Under the pieces are notes generated by a model that was not told the DNA's origin, made no database searches, and saw nothing but the letters and a program-made list of their open reading frames with translations. A program made the translations under genes and the position numbers. Shown here piece after piece: positions 43,966 to 52,877 of a DNA stretch of 64,000 nucleotides. This DNA is from an uncultured Sphingomonas sp. (GTDB taxonomy: Bacteria; Pseudomonadota; Alphaproteobacteria; Sphingomonadales; Sphingomonadaceae), in contig NZ_CAKZHV010000059.1 in assembly GCF_936927845.1 (NCBI RefSeq), positions 243,557 through 307,556 on the forward strand. Reading direction: 5' to 3'. Position 1 is the stretch's first letter. Each line of letters starts with the position of its first letter.

Positions 43966-46245
43966 ATGACCGATCCCCGCACCGAAGCTGAAGCCGTCAC
44001 CAACGTCCAGTTCTCGGAGCGCGAGGCGCTGCTGTTCCATTCGGAAGGCCGGCCGGGCAAGATCGAGATCATCGCCTCCAAACCGATGGCGACGCAGCGC
44101 GACCTGGCGCTGGCTTATTCGCCCGGCGTCGCGGTGCCGGTGCGCGCGATCGCCGACGATCCGGCGACCGCGTACGATTACACCGCCAAGGGCAATCTCG
44201 TCGCGGTGATCTCCAACGGTACCGCGATCCTGGGGCTCGGCAATCTCGGCGCGCTCGCGTCCAAGCCGGTGATGGAAGGCAAGGCGGTGCTGTTCAAGCG
44301 CTTCGCCGACGTGGACTCGATCGACCTAGAGCTCGCCACCGAAGACGTCGACGCCTTCGTCAACGCGGTCGCGCTGCTCGAACCCAGCTTCGGCGGCATC
44401 AACCTCGAAGACATCAAGGCACCCGAATGCTTCATCATCGAGCAGTCGTTGCGCGAGCGGATGAACATCCCGGTCTTCCACGACGACCAGCATGGCACCG
44501 CGATCATCTGCGCCGCGGGGCTCATCAACGCCTGCCTGCTGACGGGCCGTCGCCTCGCTGACGTGAAGGTCGTGGTGAACGGCGCGGGTGCGGCCGCACT
44601 CGCCTGCACCGACCTGATCAAGGCGATGGGGGTGCGCCAGCAGAACGTCATCATCTGCGACCGCACCGGCGTGATCTACCAGGGCCGCGACGACGTGAAC
44701 CAGTGGCAGTCGGCGCACGCCGTCGCCACCACACGCCGCACGCTGACCGAGGCGCTGGAGGGCGCGGACGTGTTCCTCGGCCTGTCCGCGGCGGGCGCGC
44801 TCAAGCCCGAGATGGTCAAGGACATGGCCAAGGCGCCGATCATCTTCGCGATGGCGAATCCCGAGCCAGAGATCCGCCCTGAAGAAGCGCGCGCGGCACG
44901 CCCCGACGCGATCATCGCGACCGGTCGCTCGGACTATCCCAATCAGGTCAACAACGTGCTGGGCTTCCCGTTCATCTTCCGCGGCGCGCTCGACGTGCGC
45001 GCCTCGGCGATCAACGACGAGATGAAGATCGCCGCCGCCAACGCGATCGCCGAACTGGCGCGGCAGCGCGTGCCCGAGGAAGTCGCCGCCGCCTACGGCG
45101 TCCAGCACAGCTTCGGCCCCGAATATATCATACCCGCGCCGTTCGATCCGCGCCTGATGGAGGTGGTGCCGGTCGCAGTCGCCAAGGCGGCGATGGATTC
45201 GGGCATCGCGACCAAACCGATCCTCGACATCGACGCGTATCGCCAGTCGCTGCGCGCACGGCTCAATCCGACCACCTCGGTGCTGAGCCTCGCCTATGAG
45301 GGTGCGCGCGCGCATCCCAAGCGCGTGATCTTCGCGGAAGGCGAGGAGGAGGTCGTGCTGCGCGCCGCGATCGCATTCAAGGAAGGCGGCTACGGCACCC
45401 CGGTGCTCGTCGGGCGCGACGACGTGCACGACCGTCTCGCCGCGCTCGGCATCGCGAACCCGGAAGAATATGAGGTTCACAACAGCCGCGTGTCGCCGCT
45501 GGTCCCGCGAATGGTCGACTTCCTCTACGGCCGGCTCCAACGCAGAGGCTTTCTGCGCCGCGATTGCGAGCGGATGATCAACCAGGACCGCAACACCTTC
45601 GGCGCGGTGCTGCTCCAGCTCGGCGAGGCCGATGCGATGATCACCGGCATCACGCGCACCTTTGCGCAGAGCTACCGCGAGGTGCGCCGCGTGATCGATC
45701 CCAAGCCCGATCGCACGCCGTTCGGCATCCATGTGCTCGTCGGGCAGAGCCACACGATCTTCATCGCCGACACGACGGTCAACGAGCGCCCGAGCGCGGA
45801 GGAACTGGCCGACATCGCCGAGCAGACCGCCGCGGTCGCGCGCCGCATGGGCCACGAACCGCGCGTCGCGTTCCTCAGCTACTCGACCTTCGGCACGCCC
45901 GAGGGTTCGTTCCTCGACAACATCCGCCAGGCGGTGACCGTACTCGACGGGCGGCAGGTGAGCTTCGAATATGAGGGTGAAATGTCGCCCGACGTCGCGC
46001 TCAACCCCAGGCAGCAGGCGAATTATCCGTTCGCGCGCCTGTCGGGCCCCGCCAACATCCTGGTCATGCCGGGTCTGCAATCGGCCAACATCTCCGCCAA
46101 GCTGCTGCGCGAACTGGGTGGCGATGACATGATCGGCCCGATGCTGATCGGCATGGAGAAGCCGGTGCAGATCGCACCGATGACCTCGACCGCGAGCGAG
46201 CTGATGACGCTGGCGGTGCTGGCGGCGGGCGGCATCGCGCGCTGA
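43966..46245 (+). CDS. maeB: NADP-dependent malic enzyme (MaeB) with phosphotransacetylase-like domain
   Basis: Oxidative decarboxylation of malate to pyruvate, giving NADPH. The 759-aa protein has the malic-enzyme half (LALAYSPGVAVPV, VFHDDQHGTAI, VVVNGAGAAALA nucleotide loop, FAMANPEPEI) in residues 1-430 and a phosphate acetyl/butyryltransferase-like domain in residues ~440-759 (RVIFAEGEEEVVLRAA, PSAEELADIAEQ, PANILVMPGLQSANI), which is regulatory in MaeB. Length is typical. Confidence 0.95.
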   Translation: MTDPRTEAEAVTNVQFSEREALLFHSEGRPGKIEIIASKPMATQRDLALAYSPGVAVPVRAIADDPATAYDYTAKGNLVAVISNGTAILGLGNLGALASKPVMEGKAVLFKRFADVDSIDLELATEDVDAFVNAVALLEPSFGGINLEDIKAPECFIIEQSLRERMNIPVFHDDQHGTAIICAAGLINACLLTGRRLADVKVVVNGAGAAALACTDLIKAMGVRQQNVIICDRTGVIYQGRDDVNQWQSAHAVATTRRTLTEALEGADVFLGLSAAGALKPEMVKDMAKAPIIFAMANPEPEIRPEEARAARPDAIIATGRSDYPNQVNNVLGFPFIFRGALDVRASAINDEMKIAAANAIAELARQRVPEEVAAAYGVQHSFGPEYIIPAPFDPRLMEVVPVAVAKAAMDSGIATKPILDIDAYRQSLRARLNPTTSVLSLAYEGARAHPKRVIFAEGEEEVVLRAAIAFKEGGYGTPVLVGRDDVHDRLAALGIANPEEYEVHNSRVSPLVPRMVDFLYGRLQRRGFLRRDCERMINQDRNTFGAVLLQLGEADAMITGITRTFAQSYREVRRVIDPKPDRTPFGIHVLVGQSHTIFIADTTVNERPSAEELADIAEQTAAVARRMGHEPRVAFLSYSTFGTPEGSFLDNIRQAVTVLDGRQVSFEYEGEMSPDVALNPRQQANYPFARLSGPANILVMPGLQSANISAKLLRELGGDDMIGPMLIGMEKPVQIAPMTSTASELMTLAVLAAGGIAR

Positions 46246-46331
46246 TCCGCCGCGCGCACCGCCGTCGCCTGGCGGTTCGGACGCCGGTTGAGGCCGCTAT
46301 GCAACCTAATCCGCCGTCAGATCATTGCGCC

Positions 46332-46345
46332 TTGACCTGAGTCAA
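46332..46345. promoter_or_regulatory. FNR/Anr-type box overlapping a ribosome site
   Basis: TTGACCTGAGTCAA is a perfect TTGAC-N4-GTCAA inverted repeat, as bound by CRP/FNR-family regulators (FNR, Anr, FixK types). Its right end overlaps the AAGGAGG of the glycine-zipper gene, so binding there would block rather than activate the gene. Confidence 0.55.
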
Positions 46346-46356
46346 GGAGGCGGATG

Positions 46357-46767
46357 ATGAAGATGACGGTGGCGGCGCTCGGCGCGGCGATGTTGGTGGC
46401 GGGTTGTGCCGGCGGATATGGTGCGGGCCCGCGTTACGCCGGCTACAACGGTTATGGCGCATACGACTACAATCGCCCCGACCCGGCGTATAACGGCTAT
46501 TACGCCGATCGCTATTACCGCGACGACGCGCGCTACCGTGAACGCCGGCTCGGCCGCCGCGACCGCATCTACGCTGGTCGCGACGGACGTTATTACTGCC
46601 GCCGCGACGACGGCACGACCGGACTGATCATCGGCGGGATCGCGGGTGGCGCGCTCGGTTCGGCGATCGCACCCGGCGGCTCGGGCCTGCTCGGCGCGCT
46701 GATCGGTGGCGCAGGCGGCGCGGCGCTGGGCCAGTCGGTCGACCGCAACGAGGTGCGCTGCCGCTGA
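46357..46767 (+). CDS. Glycine-zipper 2TM lipoprotein
   Basis: A 136-aa outer-envelope lipoprotein. The signal peptide ends in a lipobox (LVAGC); a Tyr/Arg/Asp-rich middle (YNRPDPAYNGYYADRYYRDD) is followed by a glycine zipper (GLIIGGIAGGALGSAIA, GALIGGAGGAALGQ) of the type in Rickettsia 17-kDa-antigen-like proteins. ATG 46354 and ATG 46357 are both possible; AAGGAGG at 46344-46350 is better spaced from 46357. An FNR-type box overlaps the ribosome site. Confidence 0.82.
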   Translation: MKMTVAALGAAMLVAGCAGGYGAGPRYAGYNGYGAYDYNRPDPAYNGYYADRYYRDDARYRERRLGRRDRIYAGRDGRYYCRRDDGTTGLIIGGIAGGALGSAIAPGGSGLLGALIGGAGGAALGQSVDRNEVRCR

Positions 46768-46773
46768 GGCAAA

Positions 46774-47874
46774 CTATTTGAGCGGCTTGCCCGAGTCCTT
46801 CCAGCGATCGAGGATCTGGGACTCGGGCACGCTGGCGCTGGTCGGCGCGGCGGCAGGCGCCGGCACGATCGCTTCGCCGCTCTGCGCGTGACGCGCCTGG
46901 ATCTGCGACAACGGAGTGACCGCGCGCGTGGCTCCGCTGCTCGGCGTAGTCGTAGCGGCCGCAGCGGGTGCGGCCATTGGCGCGCTGATACCCGGGGCCG
47001 GAGTCACCACCGCCTGGCTCGCCGCGATCGGCGGGATCGTCAGCAACGGGTCGATCACGCGATGTGGTCCGGGCACCGGTTCATGCCCGGCGTAACGCTG
47101 GATGAACGCCGCCGCCGTTCCCCAGAACCCTTTCCAGCGATGAAAGAAATGCGCACCGATCGCGTCGGTCATCACCAGCGTGCGGTTCCACGCCGGCGTG
47201 ACTGCGTAGGTGTGATAATGGGTCGCGAGCCCGACGGGAGCGAAGACGTAGCCGCCGAGCGCCGCCGCCGCAACGCGCGCCGCGCGCGCCCAGCCCGCAG
47301 CCGAGGGTACGCGCGCCATCGCGCCGTCGCAGGCGAAGCTGAACTGGCACGATCGCCGCTCCGACCCCTGATAGACGACGCCGCACACCGTCGAGGGAAA
47401 GGCAGGGTGACGTGCGCGGTTGAGGATGACCTGCGCCACCGCGCGCTGCCCGTCGTCGGGCTCGGACGCCGCCTCGTAATAGATTGCCGCGGTCAGGCAC
47501 TCGAGCGCGCGTCCGCGATCCGTGCCGCTCGCCCCGGCGGTGGAGAACGGACGCGCCGGCGTGATCGAGCCATCGCCCACCGGCTGCCGCAAGAAGGCGA
47601 GCGGAACCGGCGGCAGCGCGATCGTGCCGGTGGTACCCGCGGCGGGTGACGCGTAGCTCGGCGCCGCCGTGGCCTTGCCCGCGCGTGGAACCGCGATGCT
47701 CAAAGGGCGCGCGCGCGGCTGCGCAGCGACGACGCCGTCGCCGACCAGGCGCAGCAGCCCTTGTGCCGCCAGCGCGGACAGCAGCAGGATCAGCGCCGCG
47801 GCGAGCAGCGCCCAACTGACGCGCACCTGCCGCAGCCGCACCAGCGCTGTTCCCGGTCGTGTGTGTCTGGCCAT
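46774..47874 (-). CDS. SleB-type cell wall hydrolase
   Basis: A 366-aa envelope protein. One N-terminal TM (VSWALLAAALILLLSALAAQGLL) anchors a SleB-like hydrolase domain in the periplasm: LTAAIYYEAASEPDDGQRAVAQVILNR with the presumed catalytic Glu, then VCGVVYQGSERRSCQFSFACDG with four conserved Cys, and ATHYHTYAVTPAW. The C-terminal ~80 residues are Ala/Pro/Thr-rich and likely disordered. Cleaves peptidoglycan (lytic transglycosylase-like activity known for SleB). Convergent with the glycine-zipper gene, 6 bp apart. Confidence 0.88.
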   Translation of the reverse strand: MARHTRPGTALVRLRQVRVSWALLAAALILLLSALAAQGLLRLVGDGVVAAQPRARPLSIAVPRAGKATAAPSYASPAAGTTGTIALPPVPLAFLRQPVGDGSITPARPFSTAGASGTDRGRALECLTAAIYYEAASEPDDGQRAVAQVILNRARHPAFPSTVCGVVYQGSERRSCQFSFACDGAMARVPSAAGWARAARVAAAALGGYVFAPVGLATHYHTYAVTPAWNRTLVMTDAIGAHFFHRWKGFWGTAAAFIQRYAGHEPVPGPHRVIDPLLTIPPIAASQAVVTPAPGISAPMAAPAAAATTTPSSGATRAVTPLSQIQARHAQSGEAIVPAPAAAPTSASVPESQILDRWKDSGKPLK

Positions 47875-48002
47875 GCGGACAGGGCTGCTCCGTGCTGACG
47901 CGCGCGAAGCGCCTGCGCTGCCTTAATCGAGCAATCCTTGCGAATCCGCTGCTATTCCCCGCCTGTCCCGGTGCGGTACAGCCAGCGGCCGCGGAACGCG
48001 GA

Positions 48003-48191
48003 TCAGCGCTTCTTGCCGTTGGCGAACAGCAGTGCGGCGGCGACCGCGGCCGAGCCGATCCCGACGCCGACGATGCCGCCCAATTGCCAGCGGCGCGCCT
48101 TGTCGCTCGCCTTCGCCTTGTCGGCACCTGCGTCCTGGTGCGCCTTTGCCGCCTTGGCGGCTTGCAGGATCTCGTTGGGCTCGTCGCTCAT
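48003..48191 (-). CDS. Small single-TM membrane protein
   Basis: A 62-aa protein: a charged N-terminal helix (EPNEILQAAKAAKAHQ, KAKASDKARR) then one TM segment (GIVGVGIGSAAVAAALLFA) and a basic tail (NGKKR). ATG 48191 (or 48194) follows GGGGAGAA. It lies 34 bp after tgt on the same strand, and likely shares the queA-tgt transcript. Not recognised as a named family. Confidence 0.7.
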   Translation of the reverse strand: MSDEPNEILQAAKAAKAHQDAGADKAKASDKARRWQLGGIVGVGIGSAAVAAALLFANGKKR

Positions 48192-48225
48192 CATCCATTC
48201 TCCCCTGCCGGACTGAAACCGGTCG

Positions 48226-49371
48226 TCACCGCGCGCCGCTCCGATAGCGCTGGCGGAAGTCGTCCGCGAACGACGACAATCGCCCGTCCGCAATCGCACC
48301 GCGCAGGTCGGCCATCAACGCTTGATAGAAGAAGATGTTGTGCTCGGTCATCAACATCGCGCCCAGCATCTCACCCGCGCGGACGAGGTGGTGCAGATAC
48401 GCGCGCGTCCAGGTACCGCACACCGGACACGCGCAGCGTTCATCGAGCGGCGCCTGATCCTCGGCGAAGCGCGCGTTGCGGATGTTGATCGGGCCGGCCC
48501 GCGTGAACGCCTGGCCCGTCCGCCCCGACCGCGTCGGCAGCACGCAATCGAACATGTCGACCCCGCGCTCGACCGCGCCGACGATGTCGTCGGGCTTGCC
48601 GACTCCCATCAGGTAGCGCGGGCGATCGGCCGGAAGCTGCCCCGGCGCGTAATCGAGGCACGCGAACATCGCCTCCTGTCCCTCGCCCACCGCGAGCCCG
48701 CCAATCGCGTAACCGTCGAACCCGATATCGACCAGCGCGTCGGCGGAGGCGCGGCGCAATCCCTCGTCCAATGCGCCCTGCTGGATACCGAAGATCGCGT
48801 TATGTGCAGCATGCGCCTCGCCGCCGCGGCCATCGAGCCCGTCGAACGCGTCGCGGCTGCGCTTCGCCCAGCGCATCGATCGCTCCATCGCCGCGGCCTG
48901 CACCTCGCGCGTCGAGGTGGTCGGCACCAGCTCGTCGAACGCCATCGTAATGTTGCTGCCGAGCAGCCGCTGGATCTCGATCGACCGCTCGGGCGTGATC
49001 AGGTGCCGCGATCCGTCGAGGTGCGAGCGGAATGCGACGCCGTCCTCCGACCGCTTCGTCAGCTCGGACAGGCTCATCACCTGATAGCCGCCCGAGTCGG
49101 TCAGGATCGGGCGATCCCATCCCATGAACGCGTGCAGCCCGCCCAGTTTAGCGACGCGTTCCGCGCCGGGGCGCAGCATCAGGTGATAGGTATTCCCTAG
49201 GATGATGTCCGCACCCGCGGCGCGCACGTCAGCGGGCTTCATCGCCTTGACCGTGGCGGCGGTGCCGACCGGCATGAACGCGGGGGTGCGGATGACGCCG
49301 CGCTCCATCGTGATAGCACCGGTACGCGCGCGCCCGTCGGTCGCGGCGATCGTGAAGGCGAAACTGGTCAT
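48226..49371 (-). CDS. tgt: Queuine tRNA-ribosyltransferase
   Basis: Exchanges guanine-34 for the queuosine precursor in GUN-anticodon tRNAs, 381 aa. Catalytic Asp residues are in LTDSGGYQVMS and MFDCVLPTR; the zinc site is CACPVCGTW with the later Cys/His ligands (YLHHLVRAGE region). The N-terminal ATG overlaps the stop of the EF-hand gene by 4 bp, and that gene in turn overlaps queA, so queA-EF-hand-tgt is an operon. The operon is now cut off from the 5' part of queA by the island. Confidence 0.96.
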   Translation of the reverse strand: MTSFAFTIAATDGRARTGAITMERGVIRTPAFMPVGTAATVKAMKPADVRAAGADIILGNTYHLMLRPGAERVAKLGGLHAFMGWDRPILTDSGGYQVMSLSELTKRSEDGVAFRSHLDGSRHLITPERSIEIQRLLGSNITMAFDELVPTTSTREVQAAAMERSMRWAKRSRDAFDGLDGRGGEAHAAHNAIFGIQQGALDEGLRRASADALVDIGFDGYAIGGLAVGEGQEAMFACLDYAPGQLPADRPRYLMGVGKPDDIVGAVERGVDMFDCVLPTRSGRTGQAFTRAGPINIRNARFAEDQAPLDERCACPVCGTWTRAYLHHLVRAGEMLGAMLMTEHNIFFYQALMADLRGAIADGRLSSFADDFRQRYRSGAR

Positions 49372-49904
49372 CGGCGCGTCTTCTCAGGCGGTCGCTTTTC
49401 CGGGGGTCGCGGCGGCTTGGCCGGCGGGCGCCCCGCGGTCGGCCCCTTCGCATCGACCGGACCGGTGCGATAGGTCAGCAATTCCGCGCGGCTGATACGG
49501 TGATCGCCGTTCTTGTCGTAGCGCGCGAACAATCGCGAGAAATGGTCCTGCAATTCGTCGAGCGAGACCTGATCATCCTGATTGCGATCGACCTCGAACG
49601 GGCTCGGCAGCGCGTTGCGATCACCCAGCCAGCGCTCGGCCCAATCGGCAAAGGCGATGTAGCGCAGCACGCCGGTCTTGCCGGTATCCACCGCCGCGAA
49701 CGAGCGCGCGACCCCCGCCTGCAACTCGGCACGATCGACCATTCCGTCGCCATCGGCATCAAAGGTCGCGATCATCATCGCCACGGGTTCGACCACCATC
49801 GTGGCGGGGGTCTGCGGCGTGCCCGGCAACGGCGCGCGGACGACCACGGTGTCGCCCTCGGTCGAGCCCGCCTGCAGCGCGAGCGCGAGCAGCACCGCGA
49901 TCAC
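49368..49904 (-). CDS. EF-hand calcium-binding protein between queA and tgt
   Basis: A 178-aa exported protein with a short signal peptide (MIAVLLALALQAG). EF-hand loops are visible: FDADGDGMVDRAEL (canonical), DRNQDDQVSLDEL and YDKNGDHRISRAEL (canonical). The C-terminal 30 residues are Pro/Lys/Arg-rich (KPPRPPEKRPPEK). Starts with GTG 49904 in a GTGA overlap with the queA stop and ends in an ATGA overlap with tgt. Why a secreted Ca2+-binding protein is coupled to queuosine genes is unclear. Confidence 0.85.
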   Translation of the reverse strand: MIAVLLALALQAGSTEGDTVVVRAPLPGTPQTPATMVVEPVAMMIATFDADGDGMVDRAELQAGVARSFAAVDTGKTGVLRYIAFADWAERWLGDRNALPSPFEVDRNQDDQVSLDELQDHFSRLFARYDKNGDHRISRAELLTYRTGPVDAKGPTAGRPPAKPPRPPEKRPPEKTRR

Positions 49905-50035
49905 GCCCGGACCTGCTGCGGCAACAGCAGCGACGCGTCGCCGTAGGAATAGAAGCGATACTCGTTCGCGATCGCGTGCGCGTACACCGTTTGCATCCGC
50001 TCCAGCCCCATCAGCGCCGAGACCAGCATGAACAG
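49901..50035 (-). pseudogene. queA: queA 3' end, cut by the genomic island
   Basis: The last 45 codons of S-adenosylmethionine:tRNA ribosyltransferase-isomerase: LFMLVSALMGLERM, YAHAIANEYRFYSYGDASLLL and a short tail. Upstream of the LFM codon the frame runs on into unrelated island sequence, so the N-terminal ~300 residues are missing here. The stop overlaps the EF-hand start, showing that this is the original chromosomal end of the gene. A second, diverged copy of the same 3' end is at 63771-63890. Confidence 0.85.
50011..50035. repeat. Left attachment repeat (att core)
   Basis: 25-bp sequence TCAGCGCCGAGACCAGCATG plus AACAG, identical to 63866-63890. It codes for part of the QueA C-terminus (LFMLVSAL). 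A further 9 bp on the queA side match except for one base. Confidence 0.85.
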
Positions 50036-50297
50036 GGCCTGCGGCGGCAAAGGAAAAGCGTTCCGTTGCAATGCCATACTGCGATTCTCACGGGCGTTTT
50101 CTCCCACTCCTACCGACCTCCTAGAATTAGCCGAGACGCCGGCAGCGCCGTTTCCTAGCGAAGGCGCTTTGGCCGGATCGACCGCCGAAATCCAGCCCCC
50201 CGCCCGCCTCCCGGCCCGGTGCCTGACGGACCTTGGCACACTGGCTTCGATGCCGCATGACTCTGACGTGGTTCGCAGCGCAGGCGTCGGGGGAACG

Positions 50298-51284
50298 GTG
50301 AGCGAGTACAATCTCGGCAAGCTGGAGAAGATCGAGCTGCGCGACATATGGTCGAGCGAGTCCTCCCATTTCACGCCGTGGCTCGCGCGCGAGGAGAACC
50401 TCCTCACGTTGGGTGAGACACTGGGGCTTGAGCTTGAGCTGGAGGCGCAGGAGAAGGCAGTCGGCCCGTTCCGCGCGGACATCCTGTGCAAGGACATCGG
50501 CACGAATGCGTGGGTGCTGATCGAGAACCAGCTCGAACGCACGGACCACTCCCATTTGGGTCAGTTGCTGACCTACGCCTCTGGATTGGAAGCGGTGACG
50601 ATCGTGTGGATCGCGGCGCGCTTCACCGAGGAGCACCGCTCGACGCTGGATTGGCTCAACCGCATCACCGACGAGACTTTCCGCTTCTTTGGTGTGGAGG
50701 TGGAGCTGTGGCGGATCGGCACGTCGCCGGCGGCGCCACGCTTCAACATCGTCTCCAAGCCGAACAACTGGAGCAAGCTCGTGTCGCAGGCGGCACGGGC
50801 GATCGATGACGCTGAACTCACCGGCACCAAGGCGTTGCAGGTCGCGTACTGGGGCGGGCTGGGCAACGCTCTCATGGCAGCAGGCGGGCCGCTCGCGCGG
50901 GAGCGCAAGCCGCAGCCGCAATCTTGGATGTCGTACTCGATCGGTCGGAGCGGGTTCAGCGTCAACGCCGCGATGGCCCGGCCGAAGCGGCTAGTGCGCG
51001 CCGAGCTGTACATGTCCAACCCGCACGCCAAGGCGTTCTTTCACCTGCTACACGCGCAGAAAGCGCAGATCGAAGCGGAACTCGGGTATGGACTCGATTG
51101 GGAGGAGTTGCCGGAGGGCAAAGACACGCGGATATCGACGCCGCTGACGGATACCGATCCGGAGAAGCAATCCGATTGGCCCCGCCAGCACGAGTGGCTT
51201 GTGGCGCGGCTGAATGACTTCTACCGGGTTTTTGCAAATCGAGTTAAAGCGCTGAACCCGGGAGCTTGGTCTCCCGAAATGTAG
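50298..51284 (+). CDS. DUF4268 PD-(D/E)XK-type protein
   Basis: A 328-aa protein with a nuclease-like N-terminal domain: RADILCKDIGTNAWVLIENQ is a D...ExQ version of the PD-(D/E)XK core, followed by HLGQLLTYASGL, with a DUF4268 C-terminal region (FHLLHAQKAQIEAELGYGLDWEELPEGKDTRI, shown in part). GTG 50298 with GGGGGAA upstream gives EYNLGKLEKIELRDIW, the usual family start; ATG 50250 is an alternative. Members are often isolated genes in islands; an antiphage nuclease role is inference. It is the first gene inside the left border. Confidence 0.75.
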   Translation: MSEYNLGKLEKIELRDIWSSESSHFTPWLAREENLLTLGETLGLELELEAQEKAVGPFRADILCKDIGTNAWVLIENQLERTDHSHLGQLLTYASGLEAVTIVWIAARFTEEHRSTLDWLNRITDETFRFFGVEVELWRIGTSPAAPRFNIVSKPNNWSKLVSQAARAIDDAELTGTKALQVAYWGGLGNALMAAGGPLARERKPQPQSWMSYSIGRSGFSVNAAMARPKRLVRAELYMSNPHAKAFFHLLHAQKAQIEAELGYGLDWEELPEGKDTRISTPLTDTDPEKQSDWPRQHEWLVARLNDFYRVFANRVKALNPGAWSPEM

Positions 51285-51287
51285 GCG

Positions 51288-51348
51288 AACAAAAAAATTA
51301 TAAGACGGCTCTCGGGTGACGCGGAGTCACCCGAGAAGCTCGTTTTTT
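51288..51348. terminator. Bidirectional terminator between DUF4268 gene and integrase
   Basis: A 10-bp perfect stem (51311-51320 with 51326-51335), 5-nt loop, followed by T6 (51343-51348) on the plus strand and preceded by A7 (51288-51294) for the minus strand. Confidence 0.85.
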
Positions 51349-51350
51349 AC

Positions 51351-52517
51351 TTATTCTGCGCGAGTACTCCAGCCGCTTGCCGCAGAAGCAGCGTTGGCAG
51401 CTTTGTGTAAAGCCTCGTTGGTAAGGTGCGCGTAGCGCATTGTGGTTTTGGGCTGAGCATGCCCAAGTATCTGACCGATGACGTACAGCGATTGTCCCGA
51501 ACTGGCTGCATGCGAAGCCATGCTGTGTCTTAAGTCGTGTATCCGGACATCTGGTAGCCCAGCAGCTATTCTTGCACTATTCCACGAATTGTAGATCGAG
51601 TGGAAAGGTTGTCCCGTCTTCGGGTTTGGCACGACGTAGGGACAACCTTCGACACGCGGGAGCGCCCGCAACACCGCCACGGCGTCGTCGATGAGGGGCA
51701 CGTGCCGTGGCTTTCCTGTTTTGCTGGTGGGGATGCGCCACATTCCCCGGTCGAGTTGGAGCTCCTCCCACTTGGCGTCAAGGAGTTCTCGCTTGCGGCA
51801 CCCGGTCATCAGGAGCAGCGCGACGATGGGCGCCAGCATCGGGTTGGGGCTGTCCTCGACCGCCTTGCGCAGCCGCCGCGTCTCTTCGGCGGTTAGGAAG
51901 CGCTCCACCTTGTTGTTCGGGTCGCGCTGCTTCACGCCCTCCAGCGGGTTCACCTCGGAGCCGGCGACGCCCCATACCTTCGCCATCCGCATCATGTGCG
52001 ACAGGATCACCTGCCAGCGGTTGACGGTCGCCTGCGCGTAGCCCTCGCGGACCTTGGCGCCGAGCCACTCCACGATCTCGGCCTGCTCCAGTTGGTTGAT
52101 CCGCCGCTTGCCGAACTTGGGCAGGAGGTGGAGGCGCAGGTAGCGCTCGTCTATGTCGGCGCTGCGCTTGTACGATCGCGCGTGCTCCAGGTAGCGCTCG
52201 GACAGCTGGGTGAGAGTCGGCACGGTGCGCTCTACCTTCCGCTCCTCGGCAGGGTTCTTACCGACGACGACGCGCGAGCGGACGCGGATCGCCTCCCGCT
52301 TCGCCTCCGCGAACGAGAGGTCCGCGACGCCCCCAATCTTGTACTGGCGCTGCGCGCCGTTCGGGTCGCGGTACTTGAGGGCGTAGGTCTTCGCCCCGCT
52401 CTGATGGACCTCGACCATGAAGCCGGTGACCGCTTCGTCGCGGTACACGACCTTCGATTTGCCGTCCGGGCAGCGGAGTTGCTGCACAGTCACGGCGTCC
52501 AACTTGATGACAGGCAT
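51351..52517 (-). CDS. P4-type tyrosine integrase of the island
   Basis: Site-specific recombinase, 388 aa. An N-terminal arm-binding (DUF4102-like) domain is followed by a core-binding SAM-like domain (TLTQLSERYLEHARSY) and the catalytic domain. Catalytic residues are all visible: Arg241 (MTGCRKREL), Lys266 (SKTGKPR), His327/Arg330 (HDLRH), His353 (LGHAQ) and Tyr362 (MRYAHL). ATG 52517 has AAAGGAAAA upstream. It probably catalysed insertion at the queA 3' end, 1.3 kb away. Confidence 0.94.
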   Translation of the reverse strand: MPVIKLDAVTVQQLRCPDGKSKVVYRDEAVTGFMVEVHQSGAKTYALKYRDPNGAQRQYKIGGVADLSFAEAKREAIRVRSRVVVGKNPAEERKVERTVPTLTQLSERYLEHARSYKRSADIDERYLRLHLLPKFGKRRINQLEQAEIVEWLGAKVREGYAQATVNRWQVILSHMMRMAKVWGVAGSEVNPLEGVKQRDPNNKVERFLTAEETRRLRKAVEDSPNPMLAPIVALLLMTGCRKRELLDAKWEELQLDRGMWRIPTSKTGKPRHVPLIDDAVAVLRALPRVEGCPYVVPNPKTGQPFHSIYNSWNSARIAAGLPDVRIHDLRHSMASHAASSGQSLYVIGQILGHAQPKTTMRYAHLTNEALHKAANAASAASGWSTRAE

Positions 52518-52877
52518 GATGCTTTTCCTTTCGGATGATGGGTGGTGGTGGTTCGTCTGAGTGCCCCGCTGGCGCGCGCGGCGGGGCGGGCATGGGGGCG
52601 GCACCCGCGACGCCGGATCGGTGCCGGGCGGGGCGCAGGCGGGGCAGGTCGGGACAGCCGCGGCGGCGCCGCGCGGTGCGTAGGTGGGCCAGCACGGGGG
52701 CCGCGACCGGTGGCGCGTTCTGCGGCGCCGGTGCGGCGGGGGGCTGGGAGGCAGGTGGCGGCAGGCTCGGCGACTTTCGTCGCACCGGTTTCATCCCCCA
52801 TACCTTCTTGGTTCTGCTACCTCCTGCCCCCCGTGGTGCCGCCGGTGCGTGCCCGATCCACGGTGGCGCGGGACGGG
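52518..52877. other. 360-bp spacer between integrase and VapE genes
   Basis: Extremely GC-rich with many GGCGGGG-like blocks. Open frames on both strands are Pro/Arg/Gly-rich and run into the integrase gene out of frame; I see no convincing gene. May hold the integrase promoter and excisionase sites. Confidence 0.5.

Noticed and set aside
52490..52801. Pro/Arg-rich frame between integrase and VapE
   Set aside because: Composition looks like GC-rich non-coding DNA; it runs out of frame into the integrase start and has no ribosome site.
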